From NCBI RefSeq assembly GCF_036199905.1, contig NZ_CP108109.1, positions 7,718,001 to 7,782,000 of the forward strand: DNA of 64,000 nucleotides, written 5' to 3'. Position numbers and translations under genes: made by a program. This stretch comes from Streptomyces sp. NBC_00223. GTDB lineage: Bacteria > Actinomycetota > Actinomycetes > Streptomycetales > Streptomycetaceae. Below are positions 51,193 to 60,225 of this stretch, in pieces (within the stretch, counting starts at the first letter, position 1; every line of letters starts with the position of its first letter). Under the pieces are notes generated by a model, which saw nothing but the letters and a program-made list of their open reading frames with translations, did not search any database and was not told the DNA's origin.

Positions 51193-52695
51193 TCATGCCA
51201 TCAGGCCCCCGAACAGGCAGTTTGCGGGACAACCCTTACCTTGTTCTTTATCTACCAAGATCTTCCGGGCTTGCCGATTGCCTTGAGGGTCTCGGGGCGT
51301 GACGGTCTTGCCGACGTCGTAGCGGGGTGCCCGGTGCTTGTTCTTGGCGCCGGGTGGGCGTCCGGGGCCGGTGCCTCGGGGTTTGGGGACGCGGGCCGGG
51401 CAGGCGAGATGAGCGCGGATGTTCCTGAACCCCCGGCGGACCCGGGCCGGGGTGAGTCTGTCGGAGGTGGTCGGTTTCTCCCAGGGCCGGCGGAGGTCCA
51501 CGGCGAGGGTCCGGGCGAGCCGGAGTTGGGTGTGGGCGACGATCGGGATCCAGGTCCAGCGGTCCGCTGCCTCGGGAGTGCGGAGTTTCGGGGTGGTCCA
51601 GCCGAGGGTCTGCTTCGCGAAGCGGAAGGTGTGCTCCAGGTCGAAGCGGCGGAGAAATGCCTGCCAGAAGCGATCCACGTCGTCCGGGGTGGCACCGGTC
51701 TTGGAGGACCATAACCACCGTGGCGGGGCATCCCGTTCTTTCGACAGATGCTCGACCTTCAGCCGCATCAACGTGCCCTCGACCAAGGGCAGTTCGCCGT
51801 CGTGGTCGAGCCATGAGGAGCGGTGGGTGAGCCGCGGGTGGACCCGGCCCCATGCCTGGGTCTCGGCCTTGCCGTAGTTGGTGACCGTGGGCTCGGGCCA
51901 GGTCTCCGGCTTGGTGAACCGGAATTCCGGGCCGTGCTTGGGCGGCCGGCCGCTGACACCGGGCGCTCTCGGCAGCCGCATCACGCGATCGGAGCGGACA
52001 CGGCCGACCAGCTCGACCGGCAGGTCGCGCAGGACCCAGGCCAGGCGGGTGACGTCGTAGCCGGCATCGCTCACGATCACGATGTCCGGGTTCCCGGCCT
52101 GCCACTGGCTTGCGGCGATGATCCGTTCAACGACCCCTCGGAGCTGGGCGGCGGTGACTGCGGTCGCGTCGTCCGCCGGGCCGAGCCGGACCGCGTCCAG
52201 GATCGCGGTCCAGGACGTGGCACCCGGCTCCAGAACGGCCACGAAGGAGTAGGGCCAGCCCGGAATGAACTGCGACGCAGTCTTCGCCCGGCCGTAGACG
52301 TGGCAGAACAGGCGCTCCGCCGAGCACGGCGCGTCCGAGCGAAGCCATGGCGACACGTCGACCGCCAGGACCAGGCGCCCGCTGTCGAAACGCGGCAGCG
52401 GCAGGCCGGCCAGCACCGTCCGCAATCGACCGGTGTCGATCCGGCCGTGGTTCAGGCCGCCGTACATCGCTCCGTGCCCACGACGGTGCTCGGGCAGCAG
52501 CGTCAAGTCCACCGGGGACTTCACCGCACCGTCCACACAGAGCACCGCGTCCGCCAGTTCGAACAACTCGTCGCGCCGGGCGGTCAGACACTCGTAGAAA
52601 TCTCCCCGGAAGCGTGACGCTTCCGCGAACGCTTCCCTCCGAACAGCATCAGGCAGCAGACTCACCCTCACGGCCTTCGTCCCGGTCACGTGCAC
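51193..52695 (-). CDS. Transposase, NF041680/IS701-like
   Basis: The 500-residue protein resembles the actinobacterial NF041680 putative transposases. LVLAVDVSPWLRSDAP carries the first Asp, IVIVSDAGYDVTRLAW the second, and DLEHTFRFAKQTLGWTTPKLRTPEAADRW the glutamate region. GTG 52695 or GTG 52689 is the start. It seems complete, ending near CPANCLFGG. No clear inverted ends or duplication were found. Confidence 0.85.
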   Translation of the reverse strand: MHVTGTKAVRVSLLPDAVRREAFAEASRFRGDFYECLTARRDELFELADAVLCVDGAVKSPVDLTLLPEHRRGHGAMYGGLNHGRIDTGRLRTVLAGLPLPRFDSGRLVLAVDVSPWLRSDAPCSAERLFCHVYGRAKTASQFIPGWPYSFVAVLEPGATSWTAILDAVRLGPADDATAVTAAQLRGVVERIIAASQWQAGNPDIVIVSDAGYDVTRLAWVLRDLPVELVGRVRSDRVMRLPRAPGVSGRPPKHGPEFRFTKPETWPEPTVTNYGKAETQAWGRVHPRLTHRSSWLDHDGELPLVEGTLMRLKVEHLSKERDAPPRWLWSSKTGATPDDVDRFWQAFLRRFDLEHTFRFAKQTLGWTTPKLRTPEAADRWTWIPIVAHTQLRLARTLAVDLRRPWEKPTTSDRLTPARVRRGFRNIRAHLACPARVPKPRGTGPGRPPGAKNKHRAPRYDVGKTVTPRDPQGNRQARKILVDKEQGKGCPANCLFGGLMA

Positions 52696-52824
52696 CTTGG
52701 TCGGAGCACAGGATCAGACGAAGGCCGCTTCCACGTCCGGCGAATCCCCACGCGGGCGAATCCGTTCGAGACGCCATTCGAGACCGTGGCACCATGTACG
52801 GCATGACGACGAACCGAAAGGTCC

Positions 52825-53223
52825 ATGCCGCGTAGACGGCCAGGACACATCCGTGCCGGCGCTCCCGGCAGCCACCGGACCAGGGGTGCAGGGTCAGTCA
52901 TCAACGGCCTGTCTTCAGGTGCACTCTCCGAGATCATCCGTCTTGAGCACACCCGCAACTATCTGCAGCCAGGCGACGTCAGCGCGGCTGTGGGCCTGTG
53001 GAAGGACTACGTCCACCAGCCCGAGCGTACACTGTGGCACGACTACGAGCGGGGCAACGTGCACTGGTACTGCTGCGGCAACCCTCTCGAAGCCCGAGCC
53101 CTCCTCGACACCGTAATGCAGGCCCTGTCACCACGAAGCACCCGCGAACTTCGAAAGATCGTCAACCGGTCAGACGCCGTCTGGAACCTTCCGTCCCCGC
53201 CCTGCGACGCGGCCGGAAGATAA
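52825..53223 (+). CDS. Conserved-looking hypothetical protein, N-terminus uncertain
   Basis: The 132-residue frame has a C-terminal 100 residues with good coding character: SGALSEIIRLEHTRNYLQPGD, LWKDYVHQPERTLWHDYERGN, VHWYCCGNPLEARALLDTV and IVNRSDAVW. This looks like a soluble helical protein known among streptomycetes, function unknown. The first ~30 residues (RRRPGHIRAGAPGSHRTRG) look unlike protein and may come from a deletion or wrong start. Confidence 0.55.
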   Translation: MPRRRPGHIRAGAPGSHRTRGAGSVINGLSSGALSEIIRLEHTRNYLQPGDVSAAVGLWKDYVHQPERTLWHDYERGNVHWYCCGNPLEARALLDTVMQALSPRSTRELRKIVNRSDAVWNLPSPPCDAAGR

Positions 53224-53261
53224 AGAACAAGCTTACTGATCGTTTCAGAATGCCGTCCTGC

Positions 53262-53703
53262 GGAGACGCTGGCGGGCCCGCACATCGCCGTCGCCCTTGC
53301 GGTCGCCGCCTGCCGGCCCGGCCACTCGATCTACTTCATCAGCCTCGACGACATGGTCCGCCACCTCAAAGCCGCCGGGGAAACAGGGCCGGCTGATGCG
53401 CAAGCTCGGCACCTACCTGCGGTCCAGCGTCCTGGTCGTTGACGAGGTCGGCTACCAGCCGCTGGAGCGGGCCGAGGCGAATCTGGTCTTCCAGGTCATC
53501 TCCCAGCGCTACGAGAAGGGCCTGATCGTCCTGACCTCAACAAGACCTTCGGTAAGTGGGGCCAGGTCTTCGGCGACGACGTCCTCGCCACCGCGATCCT
53601 CGACCGCCTCCTGTACCACCACGAGGTCGTCTCGATCAACGGCAACAGCTACCGGCTCAAAGCCGCCTCGCCGCCATCGAACGGGACCGAGACCACGCAG
53701 CCT
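53262..53703 (+). pseudogene. IS21-type IstB ATPase remnant
   Basis: Across frames the plus strand reads GPHIAVALAVAACRPGHSIYF, SLDDMVRHLKAA, then MRKLGTYLRSSVLVVDEVGYQPLERAEANLVFQVISQRYEKG (Walker B VVDE), and in a third frame TFGKWGQVFGDDVLATAILDRLLYHHEVV. The Walker A start is gone and two frameshifts follow. No istA is present. Confidence 0.8.
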
Positions 53704-53720
53704 GACCGACCGTGGGGGGC

Positions 53721-53954
53721 TCACAGATCAGACCACTGGTGTCCTTCGGAGTAATCGTGCCAGCCTCGGAAAAACCACCTGGCCAGATCACTGATCCGCT
53801 CTATGCAGGCCTCGTAGTAGACCCCCGGGGTCGGCCTCGGGAAGTTCGGATGTGAGGTCCACATTGGAACCCAAGTCGCGATCTCATAGAACCCCTCAGC
53901 CAGCCACCGGTCGAGTTTCTCGTCGCCCTGGCAGTGCTCGCATGTCATCCTCAT
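53721..53954 (-). CDS. Small hypothetical protein with a CxxC pair
   Basis: The 77-residue protein reads MRMTCEHCQGDEKLDRWLAEG, then EIATWVPMWTSHPNFP and RISDLARWFFRGWHDYSEGHQWSDL. A CEHC pair suggests a metal site. It is aromatic-rich and not obviously part of a transposon. It lies between the IstB remnant and the IS3 element and might be cut by the latter's left end 18 bases upstream. Confidence 0.45.
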   Translation of the reverse strand: MRMTCEHCQGDEKLDRWLAEGFYEIATWVPMWTSHPNFPRPTPGVYYEACIERISDLARWFFRGWHDYSEGHQWSDL

Positions 53955-54040
53955 CGCTCGCTCAAGACGGGTGAGGTTCCCCCGAGATGCGGGGAATGGT
54001 GACAGCAGGTCAGATGGGTTTCATGAGAGGGGCCCTGACG

Positions 54041-54349
54041 ATGCCTGCCCCGAGGAAGTACCCGCTGGAGTTGCGTGAGCGTGCGGTGCGGATGTACCGG
54101 GCGGCCGAGCCGAAGCCCGTGATCCGTCGCATGGCCGAGGAACTCGGCGTGCACCACGAGGCCCTGCGCAACTGGATCCGCCAGGCCGAGGCGGACGCCG
54201 GCGAACGGGACGATGTGCCGACCACTGCCGAGCGGGAGGAGCTGGCCGCCCTGCGCAAGGAGAATGCCCAGCTCAAGCGTGCCAATGAGGTCCTGCGGAC
54301 GGCCTCGGCTTTTTTCGCGGCCCAGCTCGACCCGACCCGGCCCCGATGA
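54041..54349 (+). CDS. IS3 family transposase OrfA
   Basis: The 102-residue protein has the OrfA helix-turn-helix (RKYPLELRERAVRMYR, IRRMAEELGVHHEALRNWIRQ) and a leucine-zipper-like end (ELAALRKENAQLKRANEVLRTASAFFA). It binds the element ends and can be extended into OrfB by a -1 frameshift at the T-run (GCT TTT TTC) near 54309-54316. ATG 54041 is used; an upstream GTG 53987 adds residues not typical for OrfA. Confidence 0.88.
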   Translation: MPAPRKYPLELRERAVRMYRAAEPKPVIRRMAEELGVHHEALRNWIRQAEADAGERDDVPTTAEREELAALRKENAQLKRANEVLRTASAFFAAQLDPTRPR

Positions 54350-55266
54350 CCGCGCTCCTCGATGAGCACTCGCACCTGGGGGCCGAGCCCGTACTCCGGG
54401 AACTGGACATCCCCTCCTCCACCTACTACCGCTGGCGCCAAGCCGTGACCGAGCCGTGCGAACGGCGCCGCCAGGACGCCGGGCTGACCAGCAGGATCCG
54501 CCAGATCCACGACGAGTCCGGCGGGATCTACGGCTCACCCCGCGTGCACGCCGTCCTCAAGCGCGAGGGTGTCCATGTCGGCCGCAAGCGCGTCGAGCGG
54601 CTCATGCGCCAGGCCGGCCTGGCCGGGATCAGCCCCCGCCGGGGCAAGAGTTTCACCCGCCGGGACCCCGACGCCGAACTCGCTCCTGACCTGGTGCAAC
54701 GCGACTTCACCGCGAACGGGCCGAACCGATTGTGGGTCACCGACCTCACCATGATCTCCACCCAGGAGGGGCCTTTGTGGCTATCGGCGATCCGGGACGC
54801 GTTCTCCCGCCGGGTCGTGGCATGGGAGACCTCCGCCCGCGCGGACGCCGACCTGGTCCTGACCTCGCTGGAATACGCCCTGGCCAGCCCCGAAGTCGCG
54901 CCCGGCGAACTCGTCCACCACGCGGACCACGGCACCCAATACACCTCGGTGAAACTCACAACACGCCTGGTCAGGGCCGGGATCCAGGCATCCATGGGCT
55001 CGGTCGGCGACTCGTTCGACAATGCCCTCGCGGAGAACCTGTGGATGCTGGTCAAGACCGAGTGCATCCGCGGCCGCGTCTTCGCCACCAGAGCCGAAGC
55101 AAACCTCGCGCTCTTCGAGTACATCGACGGCTTCTACAACCCCCGCCGCATCCAAAAACGGCTCGGCTACCTCAGCCCGATCGAGTACGAAGAGAAGCAC
55201 TACGCCAACCGGGCGACGGCCGAACCAACGAACCTGAAACCACGTCAACCCGCCCTGACCAGCTAG
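54346..55266 (+). CDS. IS3 family transposase OrfB (DDE integrase)
   Basis: The 306-residue protein has the IS3 HTH_21 region (YGSPRVHAVLKREG ... RVERLMRQAGLAG) and a retroviral-type integrase core: WVTDLTMI (first Asp), HHADHGTQYTS (second Asp) and DNALAENLWMLVKTE (Glu). It joins the cut ends to the target. It overlaps orfA by four bases in the -1 frame. All catalytic residues are present. Confidence 0.9.
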   Translation: MTALLDEHSHLGAEPVLRELDIPSSTYYRWRQAVTEPCERRRQDAGLTSRIRQIHDESGGIYGSPRVHAVLKREGVHVGRKRVERLMRQAGLAGISPRRGKSFTRRDPDAELAPDLVQRDFTANGPNRLWVTDLTMISTQEGPLWLSAIRDAFSRRVVAWETSARADADLVLTSLEYALASPEVAPGELVHHADHGTQYTSVKLTTRLVRAGIQASMGSVGDSFDNALAENLWMLVKTECIRGRVFATRAEANLALFEYIDGFYNPRRIQKRLGYLSPIEYEEKHYANRATAEPTNLKPRQPALTS

Positions 55267-55328
55267 TCAGCCACACCCGCACACCGGGGGAACCTCATGC
55301 CCGCCAGGGCAGGTCACGCCAGGGTGCG

Positions 55329-55592
55329 TCAGTCCGCAACGGACCCGCTGATCGGCATGAACACGCTCAGCCGGTAGGTGGTCGGCTGGGTCAGCCGCCC
55401 GCAGAGCGTGTCCAGCCGAACCGCTGACCAGTCGATCTGCTTGTTCCCGGCCCGAAGGCGCTGAATCTGGGCACGCCACTGCGACTCGTCCTGAGTCTCG
55501 AAGAGCACTTCCCAGCGTCCCGTTTCCGGGGCAAAGCGGGCGGCAGCCCGCCGGCGGGCCTCCCGCTGCTTCCGCTTCCTCTGCCCTGGCAC
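55329..55592 (-). CDS. Small hypothetical basic protein
   Basis: The 87-residue protein starts MPGQRKRKQREARRRAAARF and continues APETGRWEVLFETQDESQWRAQI, VRLDTLCGRLTQPTTYRLSVF. The pattern of a basic N-terminus then a compact domain looks like a streptomycete conserved hypothetical. It lies just outside the IS3 right end. Confidence 0.6.
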   Translation of the reverse strand: MPGQRKRKQREARRRAAARFAPETGRWEVLFETQDESQWRAQIQRLRAGNKQIDWSAVRLDTLCGRLTQPTTYRLSVFMPISGSVAD

Positions 55593-55998
55593 TGACTCAG
55601 CATCACGGCCCGCCCACAGAAGAGCAACGTGGTTACCCGAGCATCGATCTCAGGAAGCCGGCGATCATCCGTCGGACGCACCCAAGCGGTGTGACCAGCC
55701 AGTGGAGGTCTGCGACCAGGTCCCCGCGGTACCGGCGCGGCAGGGCCCGGCGCCGGCTGATGGGGGGCGTCGGGGAACATAAGCGGACAACTGGTCGAAC
55801 AGGTTCAGGGTGATCCCCCTGCCGCGCGCCTGTGGGGGGATCGTCAGGCCGTCCCAGGGGGACAGCGTCGTGGTACTCACTGGGTTCAGCTCCCGGTAGT
55901 CGTGCCGTCCGATATCGGGCACTTTCCGGAAACGCCGGGGTTTGGGCGAGCCGCAGTCCGCCGCTAAGATCCGCGGCCTTCGCGTGGATACTAGGGGC
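55593..55998. other. Intergenic region before the flavin reductase gene
   Basis: The minus strand between about 55650 and 55930 reads a possible peptide (YRELNPVSTTTLSPWDGLTIPP, NLFDQLSAYVP) with no family or reliable start. GATACT at 55988-55993 is a -10-like hexamer ending 5 bases before ATG 55999, which lacks a strong ribosome site, so a leaderless or near-leaderless start is possible. Confidence 0.35.
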
Positions 55999-56613
55999 AT
56001 GCGTATTGACTTCGACCCTGGTCAGACCGACAGCAGGGCCTTTTACCGACTGCTCACCTCGGTGGTGGTGCCCCGGCCGATCGCCTGGGTGTCCACGACC
56101 TCCGCGGCGGGCACGGACAACCTCGCCCCCCACAGCTTCTTCACCGTCTCCTGCGTCAGCCCGCCCGTCGTGCAGTTCACGTCGGTGGGGCGCAAGGACT
56201 CGGTGCGGAACGTCGAGGAGACCGGCCAGTTCGTGGTGAACCTCGCCCCTGAGCACCTGTTCGAGCAGATCAACGCCACGGGGACGCCCTTCCCGCGCGG
56301 CGTCAGCGAGTTCGACGAGGTCGGGATCGCGCGCGAACCGAGTCTGAAGGTGCGGCCGCCCCGGGTGGCCGCGTCCCCCGTGGCGCTGGAGTGCGAACTG
56401 CACAGCACCCTGCGGCTCGGCGACTCCACGGTCGTCTTCGGGCGGGTCGTGCACGTCGCCGTCTCGGAGGCCGCGATCGTCGACGGCCGCCCCGACGTAC
56501 GGCACCTGCGCCCGCTGTCCCGGCTCGGCCGGAACGAGTGGGGAACTCTTGGCGACATCCTGGAGATCAACCGGATCCCGCTGGAGGAGTGGCCGGCGCG
56601 CCCGGGTCGCTGA
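55999..56613 (+). CDS. Flavin reductase-like (FMN-binding split-barrel) protein
   Basis: The 204-residue protein has the flavin-reductase split-barrel pattern: FYRLLTSVVVPRPIAWVSTTS, NLAPHSFFTVSCVSPPVVQF and VRNVEETGQFVVNL, then a long C-terminal half ending WGTLGDILEINRI. Relatives bind FMN and reduce it with NAD(P)H for partner oxygenases or act on small substrates. Its first 33 codons and upstream DNA occur as a broken copy at 14934-15073. It converges with the TVP38-type gene; the two overlap by 47 bases. Confidence 0.88.
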   Translation: MRIDFDPGQTDSRAFYRLLTSVVVPRPIAWVSTTSAAGTDNLAPHSFFTVSCVSPPVVQFTSVGRKDSVRNVEETGQFVVNLAPEHLFEQINATGTPFPRGVSEFDEVGIAREPSLKVRPPRVAASPVALECELHSTLRLGDSTVVFGRVVHVAVSEAAIVDGRPDVRHLRPLSRLGRNEWGTLGDILEINRIPLEEWPARPGR

Positions 56614-57466
56614 CCGCCGGCCCGGTCGACGCGGTCGCGGACGTACGGGCACGCGTACGCCGGGCCACCGCGGCCGCCGCCACCCCCGTCACCCCGAGAA
56701 AACCGAGCGCGCACAGAAAGACCGGCGAGGTCGGCGAGGCCGCGCGGCTGCCCGCGACCACATAGGCCGCCGTGTTGGCCGCGCTGCCCGCCGCCGTGGC
56801 CGTCAAAAAGGGCATCAGGCGGATACGGGAGACCGCCGCCGCGTAGTTCGCCGCGGCGAACGGCACCCCGGGAAAGAGCCGCATCGCCAGCGTGCTGCGG
56901 AAACCGTGCCTGCTCAGCTGCCGGTCGAGCGACAGCACGAACCTCCCGCGCAGCAGCGGCCGTACGGCGTCCCGGCCGAGGAAGCGTCCCAGCAGGAAGG
57001 CGAGCCCCGCGCCCAGTACGGTCCCGCCGATCGCCGCGGGGAGCCCGGCGTGGATGCCGTACAGCGCCCCGGCGGCGGCGTTGAGCAGCGGGCGCGGGAC
57101 GAAGGCGACCGTCGCCACGCCGTACGCGACCGCGAAGACGATCACCGCGGTCGCGCCGGACGTCTGCGGCGCGAGCCCGTGCGTCGTCAGCAGCCGCTGC
57201 GGCTGCCAGGCCAGGGCGGCCACGACCGCCGCCGCCAGTACGGCGACCAGCAGGGCGAACCGCGCCCACGGCGACCACAGCAGCCGCGAGCCGCGGACGG
57301 CCAGTCGGTACGCCGGGCGCCGTCGCGCGTCCGGCCACCGGGCTGAGGCTGAGGTCGAGCCGGAGGCCGGCGGCGGGGGCACGGGCAGGGCTGAAGCTGA
57401 GGTCGAGGGTGAGGGCGGGCCGGGGATCGCGGTCGAGGGCGCGTTGACGTTCGCGTGGTCGAGCAC
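56567..57466 (-). CDS. TVP38/TMEM64 family membrane protein (SNARE-associated/VTT domain)
   Basis: The 299-residue protein has a Pro/Ser-rich N-terminal tail of about 40 residues, one hydrophobic helix, then the VTT block: FVPRPLLNAAAGALYG, GTVLGAGLAFLLGRFLGRDAV and MRLFPGVPFAAANYAAAVSRI. This is the DedA-related family thought to move or flip lipids in the membrane. GTG 57466 is the likely start. Its 3' end overlaps the flavin reductase gene on the other strand (56567-56613). Confidence 0.8.
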   Translation of the reverse strand: MLDHANVNAPSTAIPGPPSPSTSASALPVPPPPASGSTSASARWPDARRRPAYRLAVRGSRLLWSPWARFALLVAVLAAAVVAALAWQPQRLLTTHGLAPQTSGATAVIVFAVAYGVATVAFVPRPLLNAAAGALYGIHAGLPAAIGGTVLGAGLAFLLGRFLGRDAVRPLLRGRFVLSLDRQLSRHGFRSTLAMRLFPGVPFAAANYAAAVSRIRLMPFLTATAAGSAANTAAYVVAGSRAASPTSPVFLCALGFLGVTGVAAAAVARRTRARTSATASTGPAVSDPGAPATPPAGSG

Positions 57467-57572
57467 GGGGCGAGCGTAACGGAGGCGGCGGCCGTACGGC
57501 TCCGGTCGCACGGCACTTACGCCGGCCGGACGCCGTACAGCCGGACGCCGGACGACCGGGCGGCCCACACCG

Positions 57573-57702
57573 CACCGCGTACGACCGGCCGGCGCTCCGC
57601 ACCGCGTACGACCGGGCGGCCCGCACCGCACCGCACCGCACCGCGTACGACCGGGCGGCCCGCGCCGCACCGCACCGCGCCCCGTACAACCGGGCGCCCG
57701 CA
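57573..57702. repeat. Imperfect tandem repeat (~27-39 bp units)
   Basis: About four copies of ACCGCGTACGACCGGGCGGC with CCGCACCGCA extensions lie between the TVP38-type and MFS genes. They are internal-length variants and do not code. Confidence 0.7.
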
Positions 57703-57728
57703 CCCCCCTCACACGGCTGCCCGAAGCC

Positions 57729-58958
57729 TCACGCCCGCTCCGCCGCCATCCCCTCCGCCGCGGACTCCCGCCCGATCGGCCCGCCGCCCGCGATCACCGG
57801 GGAGGGCGGCTGCGGATTGCGGCGGTCCAGGACGCCCGCCGTCACCGCGATGCCCAGGCCGATCACCGTGAGCACCGCGCCGACCAGCGCGGGCGACGTC
57901 CAGCCCCAGCCCGCCGCGATGGCCGCGCCGCCCAGCCAGGCGCCGCCCGCGTTGGCGAGGTTGAAGGCCGAGTGGTTGGAGGCGGAGGCCAGGGTGGGGG
58001 CGCGGCGGGCCTTGTTCATGACCAGCATCTGGAGCGGCGTGGTGGTGAGGAAGCCCACCGCGCCGAGGACGACCACGGCGACCGGTGCCGTCTCCTTGGA
58101 CAGCGCGGCGTAACGGAAGAGGACCAGCACGACGGCGAGCGCGGCCAGCGAACCGTAGAGCGTCGGGCGCAGCGCCCGGTCGGTCAGCGGACCGGCCGCC
58201 AGCGCGCCGAGCGTCATGCCGATGCCGAAGAGGGCGAGCAGGAGGGTGACGGAGGAGTCCGCGAAGCCGGTGACCTCGGTCATCATCGAGGCGAGGTAGC
58301 TGTAGACGGCGAAGACGCCGGCGAAGCCGAACACCGCGGTGAGCAGGCCGAGCAGCACTTGGGGGTCGCGCAGGGCGCGTACTTCCTGGGCCACGCCGAC
58401 GTGTTCGTCGGAGGGCAGCCGGGGGACGAGGAGCGCGAGCGTGGCCAGGGAGAGCAGGCCGACCACGGACACGACGAGGAAGGTGGCGCGCCACCCGAGG
58501 TGCTGGCCGAGGGCGGTGGCGGCGGGGACGCCGACGATGTTGGCGATGGTCAGGCCGAGGAACATCGCGGCCACGGCCCGCGCCCGCCGGTCCTCCGCGA
58601 CCAGGCGGGAGGCGACGACCGCGCCGACCCCGAAGAAGGCGCCGTGCGGCAGCCCGGTGAGGAAGCGGCCGGCGAGCAGCGTGGCGTAGCCGGGGGCGAC
58701 GGCGGAGGCGAGGTTGCCGATGGTGAACAGGCCCATCAGCAGCACGAGCATGCGCTTGCGCGGGACGCGGGCGCCCAGCGCGGTGAGCAGGGGCGCGCCG
58801 ACGACGACGCCGAGGGCGTACGCGGAGACGAGGTAGCCCGCGGTCGGCACGGAAGTGCCGAGGTCGTGCGCGACGTTGGGCAGCAGGCCCATCATCACGA
58901 ACTCGGTCGTGCCGATGCCGAAGGCGCTTATCGCGAGGGCGAGTACGGCCAGGGGCAT
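57729..58958 (-). CDS. MFS transporter, DHA1 family
   Basis: The 409-residue protein has twelve predicted helices and opens MPLAVLALAISAFGIGTTEFVMMGLLP, a typical start of the arabinose/drug exporter DHA1 group. GYLVSAYALGVVVGAPLL and a cytoplasmic GARVPRKRML loop follow (motif A). It should export a small hydrophobic compound or sugar using the proton gradient. AGGAA lies 8 bases before the ATG. Divergent from the methyltransferase gene at 59368; the 409-base gap holds both promoters and nothing else recognised. Confidence 0.9.
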   Translation of the reverse strand: MPLAVLALAISAFGIGTTEFVMMGLLPNVAHDLGTSVPTAGYLVSAYALGVVVGAPLLTALGARVPRKRMLVLLMGLFTIGNLASAVAPGYATLLAGRFLTGLPHGAFFGVGAVVASRLVAEDRRARAVAAMFLGLTIANIVGVPAATALGQHLGWRATFLVVSVVGLLSLATLALLVPRLPSDEHVGVAQEVRALRDPQVLLGLLTAVFGFAGVFAVYSYLASMMTEVTGFADSSVTLLLALFGIGMTLGALAAGPLTDRALRPTLYGSLAALAVVLVLFRYAALSKETAPVAVVVLGAVGFLTTTPLQMLVMNKARRAPTLASASNHSAFNLANAGGAWLGGAAIAAGWGWTSPALVGAVLTVIGLGIAVTAGVLDRRNPQPPSPVIAGGGPIGRESAAEGMAAERA

Positions 58959-59367
58959 GGAAAGGTTCCTTCGGGTACGGGGGACGGTGACGGCCGGTGG
59001 GCGGCCGAACGCACTTAGTTTACCAGCGGAACAAAGTCTCGTACCCCTTTCATTCCGGGGGATCACGGGGCAGTGAAGTTTCTCCGGCGCTCGTCTGTAC
59101 GGAGGGAACGTGACGCGCCGTCACACACGCGCCGGCGCCCGCGCAGCGCGCCGGCGTGAGTTGCGGCGGTGGCCCGCCGGACGGGTGGGCGAAGCGGTCG
59201 CCGGCATTCCGGCGGGGGCGAGTCGCCACGCGGGCCGCGTCCACCGCTCGCGCGGGCGTGGCGCGTTCGGCTTGCGTGAGCCGACATTCCCACGCCGGGT
59301 ACATGCTCCGGCTCGCGCCCCCGGCGCCGGCCGCGGGACGGGGTGCGGTGGCTGGGAGGATGTGAGG

Positions 59368-60225
59368 GTGGAGGACCAGGAAGAACCCGTACCCGTCACG
59401 CGGCCCGTCGACTTCGGGACCGCGAAACTGCTGCCCGACATCGACCGCGCCCGCGCCTGGCTGCTCACCGTGGACGGCGCCCCGCAGTCGTACGTGGACC
59501 TGGACGACCCCACGCACCTGGAGTTCGAGTACGTCCGGCGGATCGCCTGCGCACTGCGGGCCGCGTTCGCCACGCCCGTGGACGCCGTGCACCTCGGCGG
59601 CGGCGCGCTGACGCTGCCGCGCTGGCTGGCCCGGACCAGGCCCGGCTCACGGCAGCACGTCGTCGAGGCGGACCGCGCCCTCGCCGCGCTCGTGGCCGAA
59701 CACCTGCCGCTCGCCGCGGACGACACCGGCATCGAGACGCGCACCGCCGACGCCCGCGCCTGGCTCGCCGCCCGCCCCGACGCGAGCGCCGACGCCGTGA
59801 TCACGGACGTCTTCGGCGGCTCCCGCGTCCCGGCCCACCTCACCTCCGTCGAGTTCGCGGCCGACGCGCTGCGCGTACTGCGCCCGGACGGGCTGTACGT
59901 GGCGAACCTCGCCGACACCGCGCCCTTCCCCTTCCTCGGCTCCCAACTGGCCACCGTACGCGCGGCGTTCGGCCCGGACGCCGACATCTGCGTACTCGCC
60001 GAGCCCGGTGTGCTGCGCGGCCGCCGCTTCGGCAACACCGTGCTGGCCGCCTCCCGCCGCCCGCTCCCGGTCGACGCGCTGGCCCGGCTCTGCGCGGGCG
60101 ACGCCTTCCCCGCCCGGGTCGTGCACGGCCGCCCGCTCGACCGCCTCACCGGGAGCACGCCCGTCTACGACGCCTCCGCCACACCCTCGCCCGCCCCGCC
60201 GGACGGCGCCTTCACCGTCGGCTGA
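59368..60225 (+). CDS. Spermidine synthase-like methyltransferase-fold protein
   Basis: The 285-residue protein resembles the spermidine synthase-like proteins of actinomycetes: SYVDLDDPTHLEFEYVRRI, AVHLGGGALTLPRWLA (cofactor motif), VVEADRALAALVAEHL and a catalytic-region DAVITDVFGGSRVPAHLTS. True polyamine synthases have further motifs not seen here, so the reaction is uncertain. GTG 59368 has GGAGG 8 bases upstream. Its 3' end overlaps the convergent MFS gene by 61 bases. Confidence 0.8.
   Translation: MEDQEEPVPVTRPVDFGTAKLLPDIDRARAWLLTVDGAPQSYVDLDDPTHLEFEYVRRIACALRAAFATPVDAVHLGGGALTLPRWLARTRPGSRQHVVEADRALAALVAEHLPLAADDTGIETRTADARAWLAARPDASADAVITDVFGGSRVPAHLTSVEFAADALRVLRPDGLYVANLADTAPFPFLGSQLATVRAAFGPDADICVLAEPGVLRGRRFGNTVLAASRRPLPVDALARLCAGDAFPARVVHGRPLDRLTGSTPVYDASATPSPAPPDGAFTVG

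Larger units (their letters stand above)
53972..55297 (+). mobile_element. IS3-family insertion sequence, apparently complete
   Basis: The 1326-base element has inverted ends: TGAGGTTCCCCCG...TGCGGG from 53972 and its complement ending at 55297. It carries overlapping orfA and orfB. No 3-base target duplication is visible, so it may have recombined after insertion. Confidence 0.85.

Noticed and set aside
57573..57702. Possible CRISPR array
   Set aside because: Units are 27-39 bases of the same low-complexity sequence with no unique spacers.
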